A stretch of DNA of 36,069 nucleotides from an uncultured Parabacteroides sp. (GTDB lineage: Bacteria; Bacteroidota; Bacteroidia; Bacteroidales; Tannerellaceae). Of this stretch, positions 8,130 to 16,966 are shown piece after piece. Made by a program: the position numbers and the translations under genes. Every line of letters starts with the position of its first letter. Positions within the stretch are counted from its first letter, which is position 1. The stretch lies in assembly GCA_900552465.1 (NCBI GenBank), contig URZO01000039.1, forward strand, positions 1 to 36,069, in the 5' to 3' direction. The notes beneath the pieces were generated by a model, which did no database searches, had not been told where the DNA came from, and was given only the letters and a program-made list of their open reading frames with translations.

Positions 8130-8885
8130 ATGAGAAAGACTGTATTATATAGTGTGATGGCCCTTTGCCTGGTTGTGTTAAGTTCTTGTCTGGGAGATCC
8201 GGCTACGCAATTGACGATGGCGAATCAAACCGGAGTTGTGGCAACGAATATGGGGTCTGCAGGCAAGGTTATTTTTGTTAAAGGAGGGGATGTGATCTCT
8301 TCGGAAGAGTTTCAGAATGCAAATGTGGAAGACGGGGAATGTATCCTGTTTGATTATTCGATCGATTACGGATTGGCAGAGAATGCAGATGGCGGGGCAA
8401 ACACGGGTTACATGACCGCTACCATTTATGAAAACACGATCTCCAATGTGCCGCAGTGGAGGTTGTTTGATACATTGGCAGATACATTAGCCGTTGACAA
8501 AAACGAGTTGCTGCTTTCTTCTTTGCAGGACCGTTCCGCTTATATCCGGGGAAACCTGTTCCTTTTTACTGAAATCGGCAATCATACAGCCGGGCAGCGG
8601 GATAGTTTCGCCTTGTCATACGATCCTGAGCAGACATTGGACAGTGAACAGGTTTACAGCCTGTATCTCCGGACAATCCGCACGGAATCCGATTCGGCAA
8701 AGGCGCAGACAATGATTATCCCCTGTGCGTTCAATATCCAGGATTTTGTTGATAAAGCGGCAGAGAAGAGCAGTAACGGCGAAGTGAAGTTCCGGGTTAA
8801 CTATGCATCCTCATTCGGAAAGGATTCACTTTCGATCAACTGGAAATCATCCAATGTCTTTACAATAAATCCCACGGGAAAATAA
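8130..8885 (+). CDS. Lipoprotein of unknown function (paralog of 4425-5207)
   Basis: A 251-residue protein from ATG 8130. This start gives a compact lipoprotein signal (MRKTVLYSVMALCLVVLSSC, Cys20) and lies downstream of the predicted transcription start. An ATG at 8124 is also possible. The C-terminal part (VKFRVNYASSFGKDSLSINW) aligns with the ECF-operon lipoprotein, as does the overall plan of two beta-rich halves. No enzymatic motif was seen. Base composition is higher in GC than its paralog and close to the housekeeping genes, so it may be the older chromosomal copy and the AT-rich 4425-8000 block the later one. It is monocistronic or leads into the Yip1-like gene 33 bp later. Confidence 0.65.
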   Translation: MRKTVLYSVMALCLVVLSSCLGDPATQLTMANQTGVVATNMGSAGKVIFVKGGDVISSEEFQNANVEDGECILFDYSIDYGLAENADGGANTGYMTATIYENTISNVPQWRLFDTLADTLAVDKNELLLSSLQDRSAYIRGNLFLFTEIGNHTAGQRDSFALSYDPEQTLDSEQVYSLYLRTIRTESDSAKAQTMIIPCAFNIQDFVDKAAEKSSNGEVKFRVNYASSFGKDSLSINWKSSNVFTINPTGK

Positions 8886-8918
8886 TAGAATGACAAACAG
8901 CAAACGAGCGTATTGAAG

Positions 8919-9485
8919 ATGTACAAAGAGATATTTAAATTGGTAGTAGCCATCATCTCCCAGCCGGGAAAAGCCTGGGATATTCTGACGAGAAAGGAAG
9001 AAAAGGACGATGAGTTTTTATCCCGGTTTGTGTATCCCCTGATCGGAATCGTTACGGTGGCGGCTTTTCTGGGCGTGTTGTTCACGAGGAAAGAGTTCGA
9101 TCTCGAGCTGGCTCTGAAATCGTCTATCCGGACGTTGGTTGCCGCCTTCGGTGGTTTTTACCTGGCGTCATACCTGCTGAACGAGCTTTGGCAAGGATTT
9201 TTCAAGCGCGAGAAAGACATGAAGCTGTGCCAGCGTTTCGTCGGCTACTCGTCTTCGTTGATGTTTGCACTGAATATCGTGTTGATGTTGCTTCCGGAGT
9301 TTTTCTTTTTGCGGATATTTGTTTTATATACATTCTACATCGTGTGGGAGGGAGCCGGCCCTTATATGCAGGTGGAAGAAAATATACGCCTGAAATTTGT
9401 CGGGATTGCGACCTGTTTGATTTTGCTGACGCCCTGGCTGATCGAAATCATTCTGTCGATGCTGATGCCCGGTTTGCGTTTTTGA
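8919..9485 (+). CDS. Yip1-family integral membrane protein
   Basis: A 188-residue polytopic membrane protein from ATG 8919. A TTG two codons upstream is the other option. The N-terminus KEIFKLVVAIISQPGKAWDIL is typical of bacterial Yip1 (PF04893) proteins, which carry a W-[DE]-x-[IL] motif after a short amphipathic helix. Four to five hydrophobic segments follow (about residues 38-60, 75-95, 115-130, 135-150, 163-182). The function in bacteria is not established; a role in membrane organisation is assumed from eukaryotic relatives only. It lies 12 bp before smpB, so co-transcription with smpB and metH is likely. Confidence 0.75.
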   Translation: MYKEIFKLVVAIISQPGKAWDILTRKEEKDDEFLSRFVYPLIGIVTVAAFLGVLFTRKEFDLELALKSSIRTLVAAFGGFYLASYLLNELWQGFFKREKDMKLCQRFVGYSSSLMFALNIVLMLLPEFFFLRIFVLYTFYIVWEGAGPYMQVEENIRLKFVGIATCLILLTPWLIEIILSMLMPGLRF

Positions 9486-9497
9486 TAAATAAGTAAG

Positions 9498-9959
9498 ATG
9501 AAAGAGAAGATTAGTAATAACATACAAATAAAGAATAAGCGGGCAACTTTCGATTATGAGTTGCTCGATACGTTTACAGCCGGCATTGTGCTGACCGGGA
9601 CGGAGATCAAGTCGATACGTCTGGGCAAGGCGAGCCTGGTCGATACCTTCTGTATAATAGAGAAAGGCGAACTGTGGGTGAAAAATATGTATGTGGCCGA
9701 ATATTTCTACGGAACTTATAACAACCATTCGGCCCGTCGCGACCGCAAGCTGTTGTTGACGAAAAAGGAGCTGCGGAAGATCGAGAGCGCAGCCCGCAAC
9801 AATGGTTTCACGATCATTCCGATGCGCCTTTTCATCAATGACAAAGGACTGGCCAAAGTCGTGGTTGCAATCGCCAAAGGAAAGAAAGAATATGATAAAC
9901 GCGACTCTATCAAAGAACGGGATGACCGCCGTGAGATGGATCGTGCATTTAAACGATAA
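9498..9959 (+). CDS. smpB: SsrA-binding protein SmpB
   Basis: A 153-residue SmpB, the partner of tmRNA in trans-translation: it delivers tmRNA to ribosomes stalled on broken messages. The conserved N-terminal block (NKRATFDYELLDTFTAGIVL, then GTEIKSIR) and the LTKKELRKI and LVVAIAKGKK-type blocks (here KVVVAIAKGKKEYDKRDSIK) are present, as is the basic C-terminal tail DRREMDRAFKR that enters the decoding centre. The length is normal. The tmRNA gene (ssrA) itself is not in this window. It lies 9 bp before metH. Confidence 0.97.
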   Translation: MKEKISNNIQIKNKRATFDYELLDTFTAGIVLTGTEIKSIRLGKASLVDTFCIIEKGELWVKNMYVAEYFYGTYNNHSARRDRKLLLTKKELRKIESAARNNGFTIIPMRLFINDKGLAKVVVAIAKGKKEYDKRDSIKERDDRREMDRAFKR

Positions 9960-9968
9960 CGACATTTA

Positions 9969-12900
9969 ATGGATAAAGGAATATTTTTGAATCTCCTGAA
10001 AGAACGCATCCTGATTCTGGACGGAGGAATGGGGACGATGGTTCAAGGGTTTAAACTGACCGAGAAAGACTATCGCGGCGAGCAGTTTGCCGATTGGCCC
10101 GGTGATTTGAAAGGAAATAACGACCTGTTGTGCATCACCCGCCCGGATGTGATCAAATCCATTCATCGCCAATACCTGGATGCCGGTGCGGACATCTTTG
10201 CAACCAATACCTTCAACGCGAATGCCATCTCGATGGAAGACTACGGCATGGAGCAGCAGGTGCGCAATATAAACCTCGCCGCCGGACGGCTGGCGCGTGA
10301 AGTGGCTGACGGCTTTATGGCGGAACATCCCGAACGTACGATATTCGTGGCCGGCTCTGTCGGTCCGACCAATAAGACGGCATCCATGAGCCCGGATGTG
10401 AGCGATCCCGCTTTCAGGGCTGTCACCTATATGGATTTGTATAACGCCTATAAAGAGCAGGTGGAGGCTTTGGTGGACGGAGGTGTCGACATCGTCTTGT
10501 TCGAGACGACCTTCGACACGCTTAATGTCAAAGCCGGGCTGGAGGCTGCCGAGACCGTTTTGAAGGAAAAAGGCAGAGACCTGCCGATCATGCTTTCCCT
10601 GACGCTTTCGGCGCAGGGCGGACGTACTTTCTCGGGACAGACCTTGCTGGCATTCTTAGCTTCCGTTCAACATACCAATATTGTCAGTGTCGGCCTGAAC
10701 TGCTCTTTCGGGGCTGCCGACATGAAGCCTTATCTGGCTGAACTGGCGAAACACGCACCCTATTATATCAGCGCCTATCCGAATGCCGGACTGCCGAACA
10801 GTTTCGGCTCTTACGACGAGACGCCGGAAAAGATGGCTGTCCATGTGAAGCCCTTTATCGACGAAGGCTTGGTCAACATCTTGGGCGGCTGTTGCGGAAC
10901 GACGCCGGACCATATCGCCCAATATCCCGAACTGATCAAAGGAGCGAAGCCGCATGTCCCGGCCCCGAAGCCCGATTGCCTCTGGCTGTCAGGACTGGAA
11001 CTGCTGGAAGTAAAACCGGAAAACAATTTCGTCAACATCGGCGAACGCTGTAATGTCGCTGGTTCACGTAAATTCCTGCGTCTCATAAAGGAAGAAAACT
11101 ACGAAGAAGCCCTGACGATCGCCCGTAAGCAGGTGGAAGACGGCGCGCAGGTGATCGACATCAACATGGACGATGGAATGCTCGATGCCGTGAAGGAGAT
11201 GACAACATTCCTGAACCTGATCGCCTCCGAACCCGATATCTCCCGCGTGCCCGTCATGATCGACTCCTCCAAATGGGAAGTGATCGAAAAAGGCCTGATG
11301 TGCGTACAAGGCAAAAGCATCGTAAACTCGATCTCCCTCAAGGAAGGCGAGGAAGTTTTCCTGCAACATGCCGCCCGCATCAAACAACTGGGAGCCGCAA
11401 CGGTCGTGATGGCTTTCGACGAGAAAGGACAGGCCGATACGTTTGAACGGAAGATAGAGGTATGTGAACGCGCCTACCGTCTCCTCCGGGAAAAAGTCGA
11501 TTTCGATCCGAACGGGATTATTTTCGATCCGAATGTGCTGGCCATCGCGACCGGCATGGAGGAACACAACGGCTACGGGCTCGATTTTATCCGTGCCGTC
11601 GAATGGATCAAGCAAAACCTGCCGGGCGCGAAGGTGAGCGGCGGTGTCAGCAACCTTTCTTTCTCTTTCCGTGGAAATAATTATGTGCGCGAAGCGATGC
11701 ACTCCGTGTTCCTCTACCATGCCATCCGCAAAGGCATGGATATGGGAATCGTGAACCCGTCGTCATCCGTGCTCTATGAAGATATCGAACCCTCTTTCCG
11801 CACGCTGCTCGAAGATGTCATCCTGGCCCGTCGCCCGGAAGCAGCGGAAGAACTGATCACATACGCCCAGAACCTGCACGTCAAAGCGCAGGAGGGAGGC
11901 GAAGCGAAACAGGAAGCCTGGCGCGAGTATCCGTTGAAGGAACGCCTGGAATATGCCTTGATAAAAGGCATCGGCGACCACCTGGAAGAAGATTTGCAGG
12001 AAGCCCTGAAGGCTTATCCGCGCGCGGTGGACATTATCGACGGCCCGCTGATGAGCGGCATGAACAAGGTGGGCGACCTGTTTGGCACTGGAAAGATGTT
12101 CCTTCCGCAGGTGGTCAAGACCGCCCGCACGATGAAGAAGGCGGTGGCAGTCCTCCAACCGGCTATCGAAGCGCAAAAGGTTGCATCCAACTCGTCGAAA
12201 GCCGGGAAAGTGGTGTTTGCGACCGTCAAAGGCGATGTGCACGACATCGGAAAGAACATCGTCTCGATCGTGCTGGCCTGCAATAACTACGAGGTCATCG
12301 ACCTGGGCGTGATGGTGCCGGCCGACGTGATCGTGAAAAAAGCAATCGAGGAGAAGCCCGATCTGGTCTGCCTTTCCGGCCTGATCACTCCTTCGCTGGA
12401 AGAGATGGTGCACGTGACGGACGAGATGCAGAAAGCCGGCCTGACCATTCCTATTATGGTCGGCGGAGCTACGACATCCAAGCTGCATACGGCCATCAAG
12501 ATAGCTCCCCATTACGATTATCCGGTCATCCATGTGCTCGACGCCTCACAGAATCCGCTGATAGCCGCCAAACTGCTGAATCCGGATACGCGTGATGCTT
12601 ATATTGCGCAGTTGAACGAGGAATACGAAGCCCTGCGCGCCTCGATGAATAAGAAAAAGGAAGTGCTCGTTCCGCTGGCGGAAGCCCGTGCCGCCCATTC
12701 GAAGATAGATTGGGCCGCTTATGCTCCGGTTGTTCCGGCGCAGAGCGGTATACAAGTGATCCCTTATATCCCGTTGGAAGAAATTATCCCCTATATCCAC
12801 TGGACATTCTTCTTTAGTGCCTGGAAACTGAACGGGCGCTTTTCGGAAGTAACGCAGATACACGGTTGCGACTCCTGCCGTGCCGCCTGGCTGGCCGGAT

Positions 12901-13667
12901 TCCCGGAAGCAGACCGGGCGAAAGCATCGGAAGCCCTGCAACTCTATAAAGATGCCGCGAAGCTGCTCGACCGTCTCGTCGGGATGAAAGCCGAATACTG
13001 CAAAGCCATTTACGGCTTTTTCCCGGCTAACAGCGACGGAGACAATATCCGGATAGGCGAACGCATGCTTCCTGTCTTGCGCCAGCAGGCGAAGAAGGAG
13101 GAAGGCATTTATAAATCCCTTGCCGACTACGTGATGCCCCTTTCGGAAGGTCGTACGGATTATGTCGGCGCGTTTGTCGTGACAGCCGGTGCAGGCGCCG
13201 AATCTCTGAAGAATAAGTTTGAGGAAGAAGGCGACACCTATAGTTCGATGCTGCTCCAGACGCTGACCGACCGCCTGGCCGAAGCAACCGCAGAATACCT
13301 GCACGAGAAGGTCCGCAAAGAATACTGGGCGTACGCTCCGGACGAATCGCTTTCCATACCGGATTTATACAAAGTGAAATATCAGGGAATCCGTCCGGCT
13401 GTCGGTTATCCGTCCCTGCCGGACCAACTGCTCAACTATACGCTGGACCAACTGCTCGATATGTCGCAGATCGGCGTACGGCTGACGGAAAACGGCGCGA
13501 TGTACCCGACGGCAACCGTCAGCGGCCTTTATATCGCACACCCCGAATCCCAGTATTTTATGATCGGCAATATCGACGAAGAGCAGATGAAAGATTATGC
13601 CCGCCGCCGGAATCTCCCCGAAGCGGAGGCAAAGAAGATTCTGAATAAGAATATTTCTTGCTCTTGA
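9969..13667 (+). CDS. metH: Cobalamin-dependent methionine synthase MetH
   Basis: A 1232-residue full-length enzyme that transfers a methyl group from 5-methyltetrahydrofolate to homocysteine through cobalamin. Domains in order: the homocysteine-binding barrel (about 1-325) with zinc ligands Cys245 (GLNCSFG) and Cys308/Cys309 (GGCCGTTP); the pterin-binding barrel (about 350-620, starting FVNIGERCNVAGSRKF); the B12 cap and B12-binding domains (about 640-890), with GDVHDIGKN placing the cobalt-binding His at residue 758; and the C-terminal AdoMet activation domain (about 905-1232, with RPAVGYPSLPD). No residue is missing. There is no cobalamin riboswitch in the 9-bp gap to smpB, so control, if any, lies further upstream. 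Confidence 0.98.
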   Translation: MDKGIFLNLLKERILILDGGMGTMVQGFKLTEKDYRGEQFADWPGDLKGNNDLLCITRPDVIKSIHRQYLDAGADIFATNTFNANAISMEDYGMEQQVRNINLAAGRLAREVADGFMAEHPERTIFVAGSVGPTNKTASMSPDVSDPAFRAVTYMDLYNAYKEQVEALVDGGVDIVLFETTFDTLNVKAGLEAAETVLKEKGRDLPIMLSLTLSAQGGRTFSGQTLLAFLASVQHTNIVSVGLNCSFGAADMKPYLAELAKHAPYYISAYPNAGLPNSFGSYDETPEKMAVHVKPFIDEGLVNILGGCCGTTPDHIAQYPELIKGAKPHVPAPKPDCLWLSGLELLEVKPENNFVNIGERCNVAGSRKFLRLIKEENYEEALTIARKQVEDGAQVIDINMDDGMLDAVKEMTTFLNLIASEPDISRVPVMIDSSKWEVIEKGLMCVQGKSIVNSISLKEGEEVFLQHAARIKQLGAATVVMAFDEKGQADTFERKIEVCERAYRLLREKVDFDPNGIIFDPNVLAIATGMEEHNGYGLDFIRAVEWIKQNLPGAKVSGGVSNLSFSFRGNNYVREAMHSVFLYHAIRKGMDMGIVNPSSSVLYEDIEPSFRTLLEDVILARRPEAAEELITYAQNLHVKAQEGGEAKQEAWREYPLKERLEYALIKGIGDHLEEDLQEALKAYPRAVDIIDGPLMSGMNKVGDLFGTGKMFLPQVVKTARTMKKAVAVLQPAIEAQKVASNSSKAGKVVFATVKGDVHDIGKNIVSIVLACNNYEVIDLGVMVPADVIVKKAIEEKPDLVCLSGLITPSLEEMVHVTDEMQKAGLTIPIMVGGATTSKLHTAIKIAPHYDYPVIHVLDASQNPLIAAKLLNPDTRDAYIAQLNEEYEALRASMNKKKEVLVPLAEARAAHSKIDWAAYAPVVPAQSGIQVIPYIPLEEIIPYIHWTFFFSAWKLNGRFSEVTQIHGCDSCRAAWLAGFPEADRAKASEALQLYKDAAKLLDRLVGMKAEYCKAIYGFFPANSDGDNIRIGERMLPVLRQQAKKEEGIYKSLADYVMPLSEGRTDYVGAFVVTAGAGAESLKNKFEEEGDTYSSMLLQTLTDRLAEATAEYLHEKVRKEYWAYAPDESLSIPDLYKVKYQGIRPAVGYPSLPDQLLNYTLDQLLDMSQIGVRLTENGAMYPTATVSGLYIAHPESQYFMIGNIDEEQMKDYARRRNLPEAEAKKILNKNISCS

Positions 13668-13732
13668 TTTGTATTTATGCCCTAATATTCATTATTTGCC
13701 GGGAAACGCGTACTGTTTTATGGAAAAAACTC

Positions 13733-13740
13733 TATCTTTG
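13733..13740 (+). promoter_or_regulatory. Promoter -7 box of the sensor kinase gene
   Basis: TATCTTTG, an exact match to TAnnTTTG. The expected transcription start near 13747 leaves only a few bases before ATG 13752, but about 20 before ATG 13767. No clear -33 element was seen. Confidence 0.5.
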
Positions 13741-13751
13741 AAAAACAATAG

Positions 13752-15836
13752 ATGGAGTGGCGCCGTATGAAAGAAATACATATATATGTAAAAGGGGTGT
13801 TGATCGTTTTTTGTCTGTCCCTATTGGATCTATACGGATCTTGTAAGGCGGACGAACTCTCCGGATTCCGCCGGAAGCAGATGCAAGACAGCTTGCTGGC
13901 CGTCAGTCAGGAAACAAAAGATACGGGAAAGAAGATCAAGGCATTGCAAGAGTTGTGCAAGCTGAATTGGGAGACTCCGATGGAAGTGCCCTATCTGAAA
14001 TCATTGGTAGAGCTTGCCGGAAAAGCGGACTCTATGAGAGCCTATTACAGCGCCCTCTCTTCATTAGGACGCTATTATTGTAATATCAATCGCCTGGATA
14101 GCCTGAACTATTGGGGCAATATTGTCGATTCCGTGGCAAAAGCACGGCAGGAAACCCCTTTTGCGAAATTCGATTTCCTGAATTATTACTGCCGGTATTA
14201 TCTGATTAACGGAGAATATGAGTTGGCGATGAATGAGGCCGTGATGCTTCAGATGTTGTCTAAGGAAAAGAATAATCTGACAGGCCTGATATCCAGTAAT
14301 GAATATCTGGGTTTGGTTTATTTGCTGATCGGCCGGGACCGCGATGCGGTGACCGCTTTTGAAGAAGCCTTGGACATGTTGAAGGGCGCAGACTGGCCGG
14401 ACTATGAACTTCAGATCATCCCTTATCTGCTGATCGCCTATTTGCATCTGGGAGAACTGGATCATGTGAAATCGACTCTTGCCGATTTCGAAGAATCGTT
14501 GCGGAAGGCTGAAAGTGATGAAAAAGACTTTGTGAATTATCCGTTTAAGGCAAAATGGTGCCTGCTGTATGCCAATTACCTCAATTTGTATGTGGCGGAA
14601 AAGAATCTCCCGAAAGCGCGTGAAACCGTCAGTCTTTTGCCTTCTTATATGGATGACAGCATGGGGCCGGACGTCACATCCGTATATGATTTGGCAATGG
14701 CTCGCTACTATTTTTTTATCAAAGATTATTCGCAGGCGATCCGGGAGATCGACAAAGTGCTTGCCGTCGATTACTCGTCCGAACCCTTGAAGCTGAAAGT
14801 CGATATTTTGAAAGCCTCCGGAAAGACGGATGAGGCGTTGAAACAGTATGCCGAATTGCTTTCGCTGGTCGAGCAGACGAATGTGACGGCTTTCACCCGC
14901 CAGTTGAACCAACTCCGTATGCTGCATGATCTGAACGACAAAAAAATGCAGGAGCAGAAACTGCTCTATCAGAAACGGCAACTCTCCGAGAAACAGGTGC
15001 AGCTTACGGCCTCTGTTATCGTGTCCTGCATACTGTTGGTTCTGCTGTATGTCTTGTTCCGCTATTCCTATCGTACCCGCAAATTGAAGAACGACCTCCA
15101 GCGTGAACGCGAAACGTTGATCGAGACCAGCGAAAGCCTGCGTGTGGCCAAAGAACAGGCCGAAGAATCCAACCGCCTGAAAACATCGTTTGTCGCCAAC
15201 ATAAGCCATGAGATACGGACGCCGTTGAACGCTATCGTCGGCTTTGCCGACCTGCTGCCGGATGCCGACGAGACAGACCGGAATGAATATCTCAAAATAA
15301 TTAAGAATAACACCGATATGCTGCTCGGGCTTCTCAGCGACGTGTTAGACCTGTCGCGGCTCGAAGCCGATTCTTTCAGTACCACGCTCGAAGACTGCGA
15401 CCTTACCGAGTGTTGCCAGAATGCGATGGAAAGAATCAGGCACCGGTTGCGGCCTGGCGTAAAACTGACCTTTACCATTTCGGATGATCATTTCATACTG
15501 AAAACCGACGATTTGCGGTTACAGCAATTACTAAACAACCTGTTGTCGAACGCCGTCAAATTCACTGAGCATGGCGAGGTCAACCTCGATTGCCGTGTCG
15601 ACCGGGAGAACCGCCAGGTCGTCTTTTCCGTCACCGATACCGGATGCGGCATTCCGCCGGATAGGCGGGAGGACATTTTCGACCGTTTCGTGAAAGTCGA
15701 TGAGTTTATCCCGGGAGCCGGTTTGGGGCTGCCCATTTGCCGTACGATCGCCGGCCGCCTGGGCGGAACGTTGACCGTCGATCCCGCCTACGACCAGGGA
15801 GCGCGTTTCGTCTTCGTTCATCCGTTTGGAGAGTAG
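13752..15836 (+). CDS. Membrane sensor histidine kinase with periplasmic TPR-like region
   Basis: A 694-residue kinase. A signal peptide or first membrane helix (VLIVFCLSLLDLY) is followed by an about 370-residue helical region with TPR-like repeats, then a coiled coil, a membrane helix near 417-440 (TASVIVSCILLVLLYVLF), a second coiled coil, a HisKA domain with the phospho-acceptor His486 in NISHEIRTPL, and a HATPase domain with N box (LLNNLLSNAVKF, near 600), DTGCGIPPD (near 628) and GAGLGLPICRTI (near 655). No receiver domain follows, so it is not a hybrid kinase, and no response regulator gene is adjacent. The ATG at 13767 fits the promoter and signal peptide at least as well as 13752. 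The signal sensed is unknown. Confidence 0.9.
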   Translation: MEWRRMKEIHIYVKGVLIVFCLSLLDLYGSCKADELSGFRRKQMQDSLLAVSQETKDTGKKIKALQELCKLNWETPMEVPYLKSLVELAGKADSMRAYYSALSSLGRYYCNINRLDSLNYWGNIVDSVAKARQETPFAKFDFLNYYCRYYLINGEYELAMNEAVMLQMLSKEKNNLTGLISSNEYLGLVYLLIGRDRDAVTAFEEALDMLKGADWPDYELQIIPYLLIAYLHLGELDHVKSTLADFEESLRKAESDEKDFVNYPFKAKWCLLYANYLNLYVAEKNLPKARETVSLLPSYMDDSMGPDVTSVYDLAMARYYFFIKDYSQAIREIDKVLAVDYSSEPLKLKVDILKASGKTDEALKQYAELLSLVEQTNVTAFTRQLNQLRMLHDLNDKKMQEQKLLYQKRQLSEKQVQLTASVIVSCILLVLLYVLFRYSYRTRKLKNDLQRERETLIETSESLRVAKEQAEESNRLKTSFVANISHEIRTPLNAIVGFADLLPDADETDRNEYLKIIKNNTDMLLGLLSDVLDLSRLEADSFSTTLEDCDLTECCQNAMERIRHRLRPGVKLTFTISDDHFILKTDDLRLQQLLNNLLSNAVKFTEHGEVNLDCRVDRENRQVVFSVTDTGCGIPPDRREDIFDRFVKVDEFIPGAGLGLPICRTIAGRLGGTLTVDPAYDQGARFVFVHPFGE

Positions 15837-15864
15837 GCCGGGATTGCTTATCTTTACCCCCAGG

Positions 15865-16926
15865 ATGAAAATATCAGAATGGATTAAAAAAGTACGGGGC
15901 CGCCGGATTATATTGGCCCTCGGGCTTGTTTCGGTCTGGGGCGTGCAGGCTTCGCCGGTGGCGGGCGAGTGGTATGCGCGGAATATTTATCCGTATGTCT
16001 CCTCCCTGTTGTCGCGTTTTTCCTCTCTCTTTCCCTTTTCTGTGGGCGATTGCCTGATCTATGGCAGCATCCTTGTCTTTTGCCTGTATCCGTTCTATGC
16101 CCGCTGGAAAAAGCGGCGGTGGCTGACGATCGGCGGGCGGATGGCTGAATCCCTTCTCTGGATCTATGTCTGGTTCTATCTGGCCTGGGGGTTGAATTAT
16201 TTCCGGAAAGACTTTTTTTCCCGGACCGGTATTCCCTCTGCCGCTTATTCGGCCGACACGTTCCGCACCTTTCTGTCTGCCTATACCGATTCGCTGAACG
16301 CCTCTTTCGTCCCGGTCGAGACGGTAGACAAATCCGTCGTTGCCGAAGAGACCGTAAAAGGTTACCGGGAGATAGCCGGGCGTTTCGGCCTGGTTCAGCC
16401 CGCCGGTTACCTGCGTTCCAAACCGATGCTGGTTCCCTCTTTGATGAGCGGTGTCGGCGTGTTGGGTTATATGGGTCCTTTTTTCACCGAATACAATCTC
16501 AATCCGAAGCTACTCCCTGTCCAGTATCCGTTCACCTATGCCCACGAGATGGCGCATGTGTTGGGCATATCCAGCGAGGCGGAAGCGAACCTGTACGGTT
16601 TCCTGGTCTGTGCGCGTTCCGAAGTGCCGTCGATCCGTTTCTCCGCTTATTTCGCTTTGCTGCCTTACGTCTTGAGCAATGCCTACGGCTTATTGCCGGA
16701 GGACGAGTTTAATGAATGGAAAGCGACCCTTTCCCCTGAAATAAAAGACTTATACAACTATAAATCGGCCTATTGGCAAGCCTTGTACAGCCCCTTGATC
16801 GGTGAAATCCAATCCACCGCCTACAACTGGTTCCTGAAAGGAAACAACATCCCCTCCGGCCGCAAAAACTACTCGGAGGTGGTGGCGCTGCTGATGGCGC
16901 TGGAGGGTAATTCGATGGGGCGTTGA
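15865..16926 (+). CDS. DUF3810 family membrane protein with HExxH metallopeptidase-like motif
   Basis: A 353-residue protein from ATG 15865. The open frame extends upstream through a TTG overlapping the kinase stop, but ATG 15865 gives a normal membrane-protein N-terminus. Membrane helices lie near residues 14-32, 50-70 and 90-108. The rest is probably outside the membrane and contains AHEMAHVLGI, with His227, Glu228 and His231 forming an HExxH zinc site, followed by SSEAEANLYGF, whose Glu could be the third ligand. This matches the Bacteroidetes DUF3810 family. The substrate is unknown. It is the last gene before the CRISPR array and ends 40 bp from it. Confidence 0.85.
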   Translation: MKISEWIKKVRGRRIILALGLVSVWGVQASPVAGEWYARNIYPYVSSLLSRFSSLFPFSVGDCLIYGSILVFCLYPFYARWKKRRWLTIGGRMAESLLWIYVWFYLAWGLNYFRKDFFSRTGIPSAAYSADTFRTFLSAYTDSLNASFVPVETVDKSVVAEETVKGYREIAGRFGLVQPAGYLRSKPMLVPSLMSGVGVLGYMGPFFTEYNLNPKLLPVQYPFTYAHEMAHVLGISSEAEANLYGFLVCARSEVPSIRFSAYFALLPYVLSNAYGLLPEDEFNEWKATLSPEIKDLYNYKSAYWQALYSPLIGEIQSTAYNWFLKGNNIPSGRKNYSEVVALLMALEGNSMGR

Positions 16927-16966
16927 GATGTTATAAATTGATTAATTTTATATTCTAACTTTATTG

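Noticed and set aside
9960..9968. Cobalamin riboswitch upstream of metH
   Set aside because: Only 9 bp separate smpB and metH, too short for a riboswitch.
11763..13304. Two long minus-strand open frames within metH
   Set aside because: Shadows of the metH frame; no signature of their own.
14064..15209. 381-codon open frame opposite the sensor kinase
   Set aside because: Fully antisense to a gene with clear kinase motifs; composition rich in His, Gln and Phe as typical of shadow frames.
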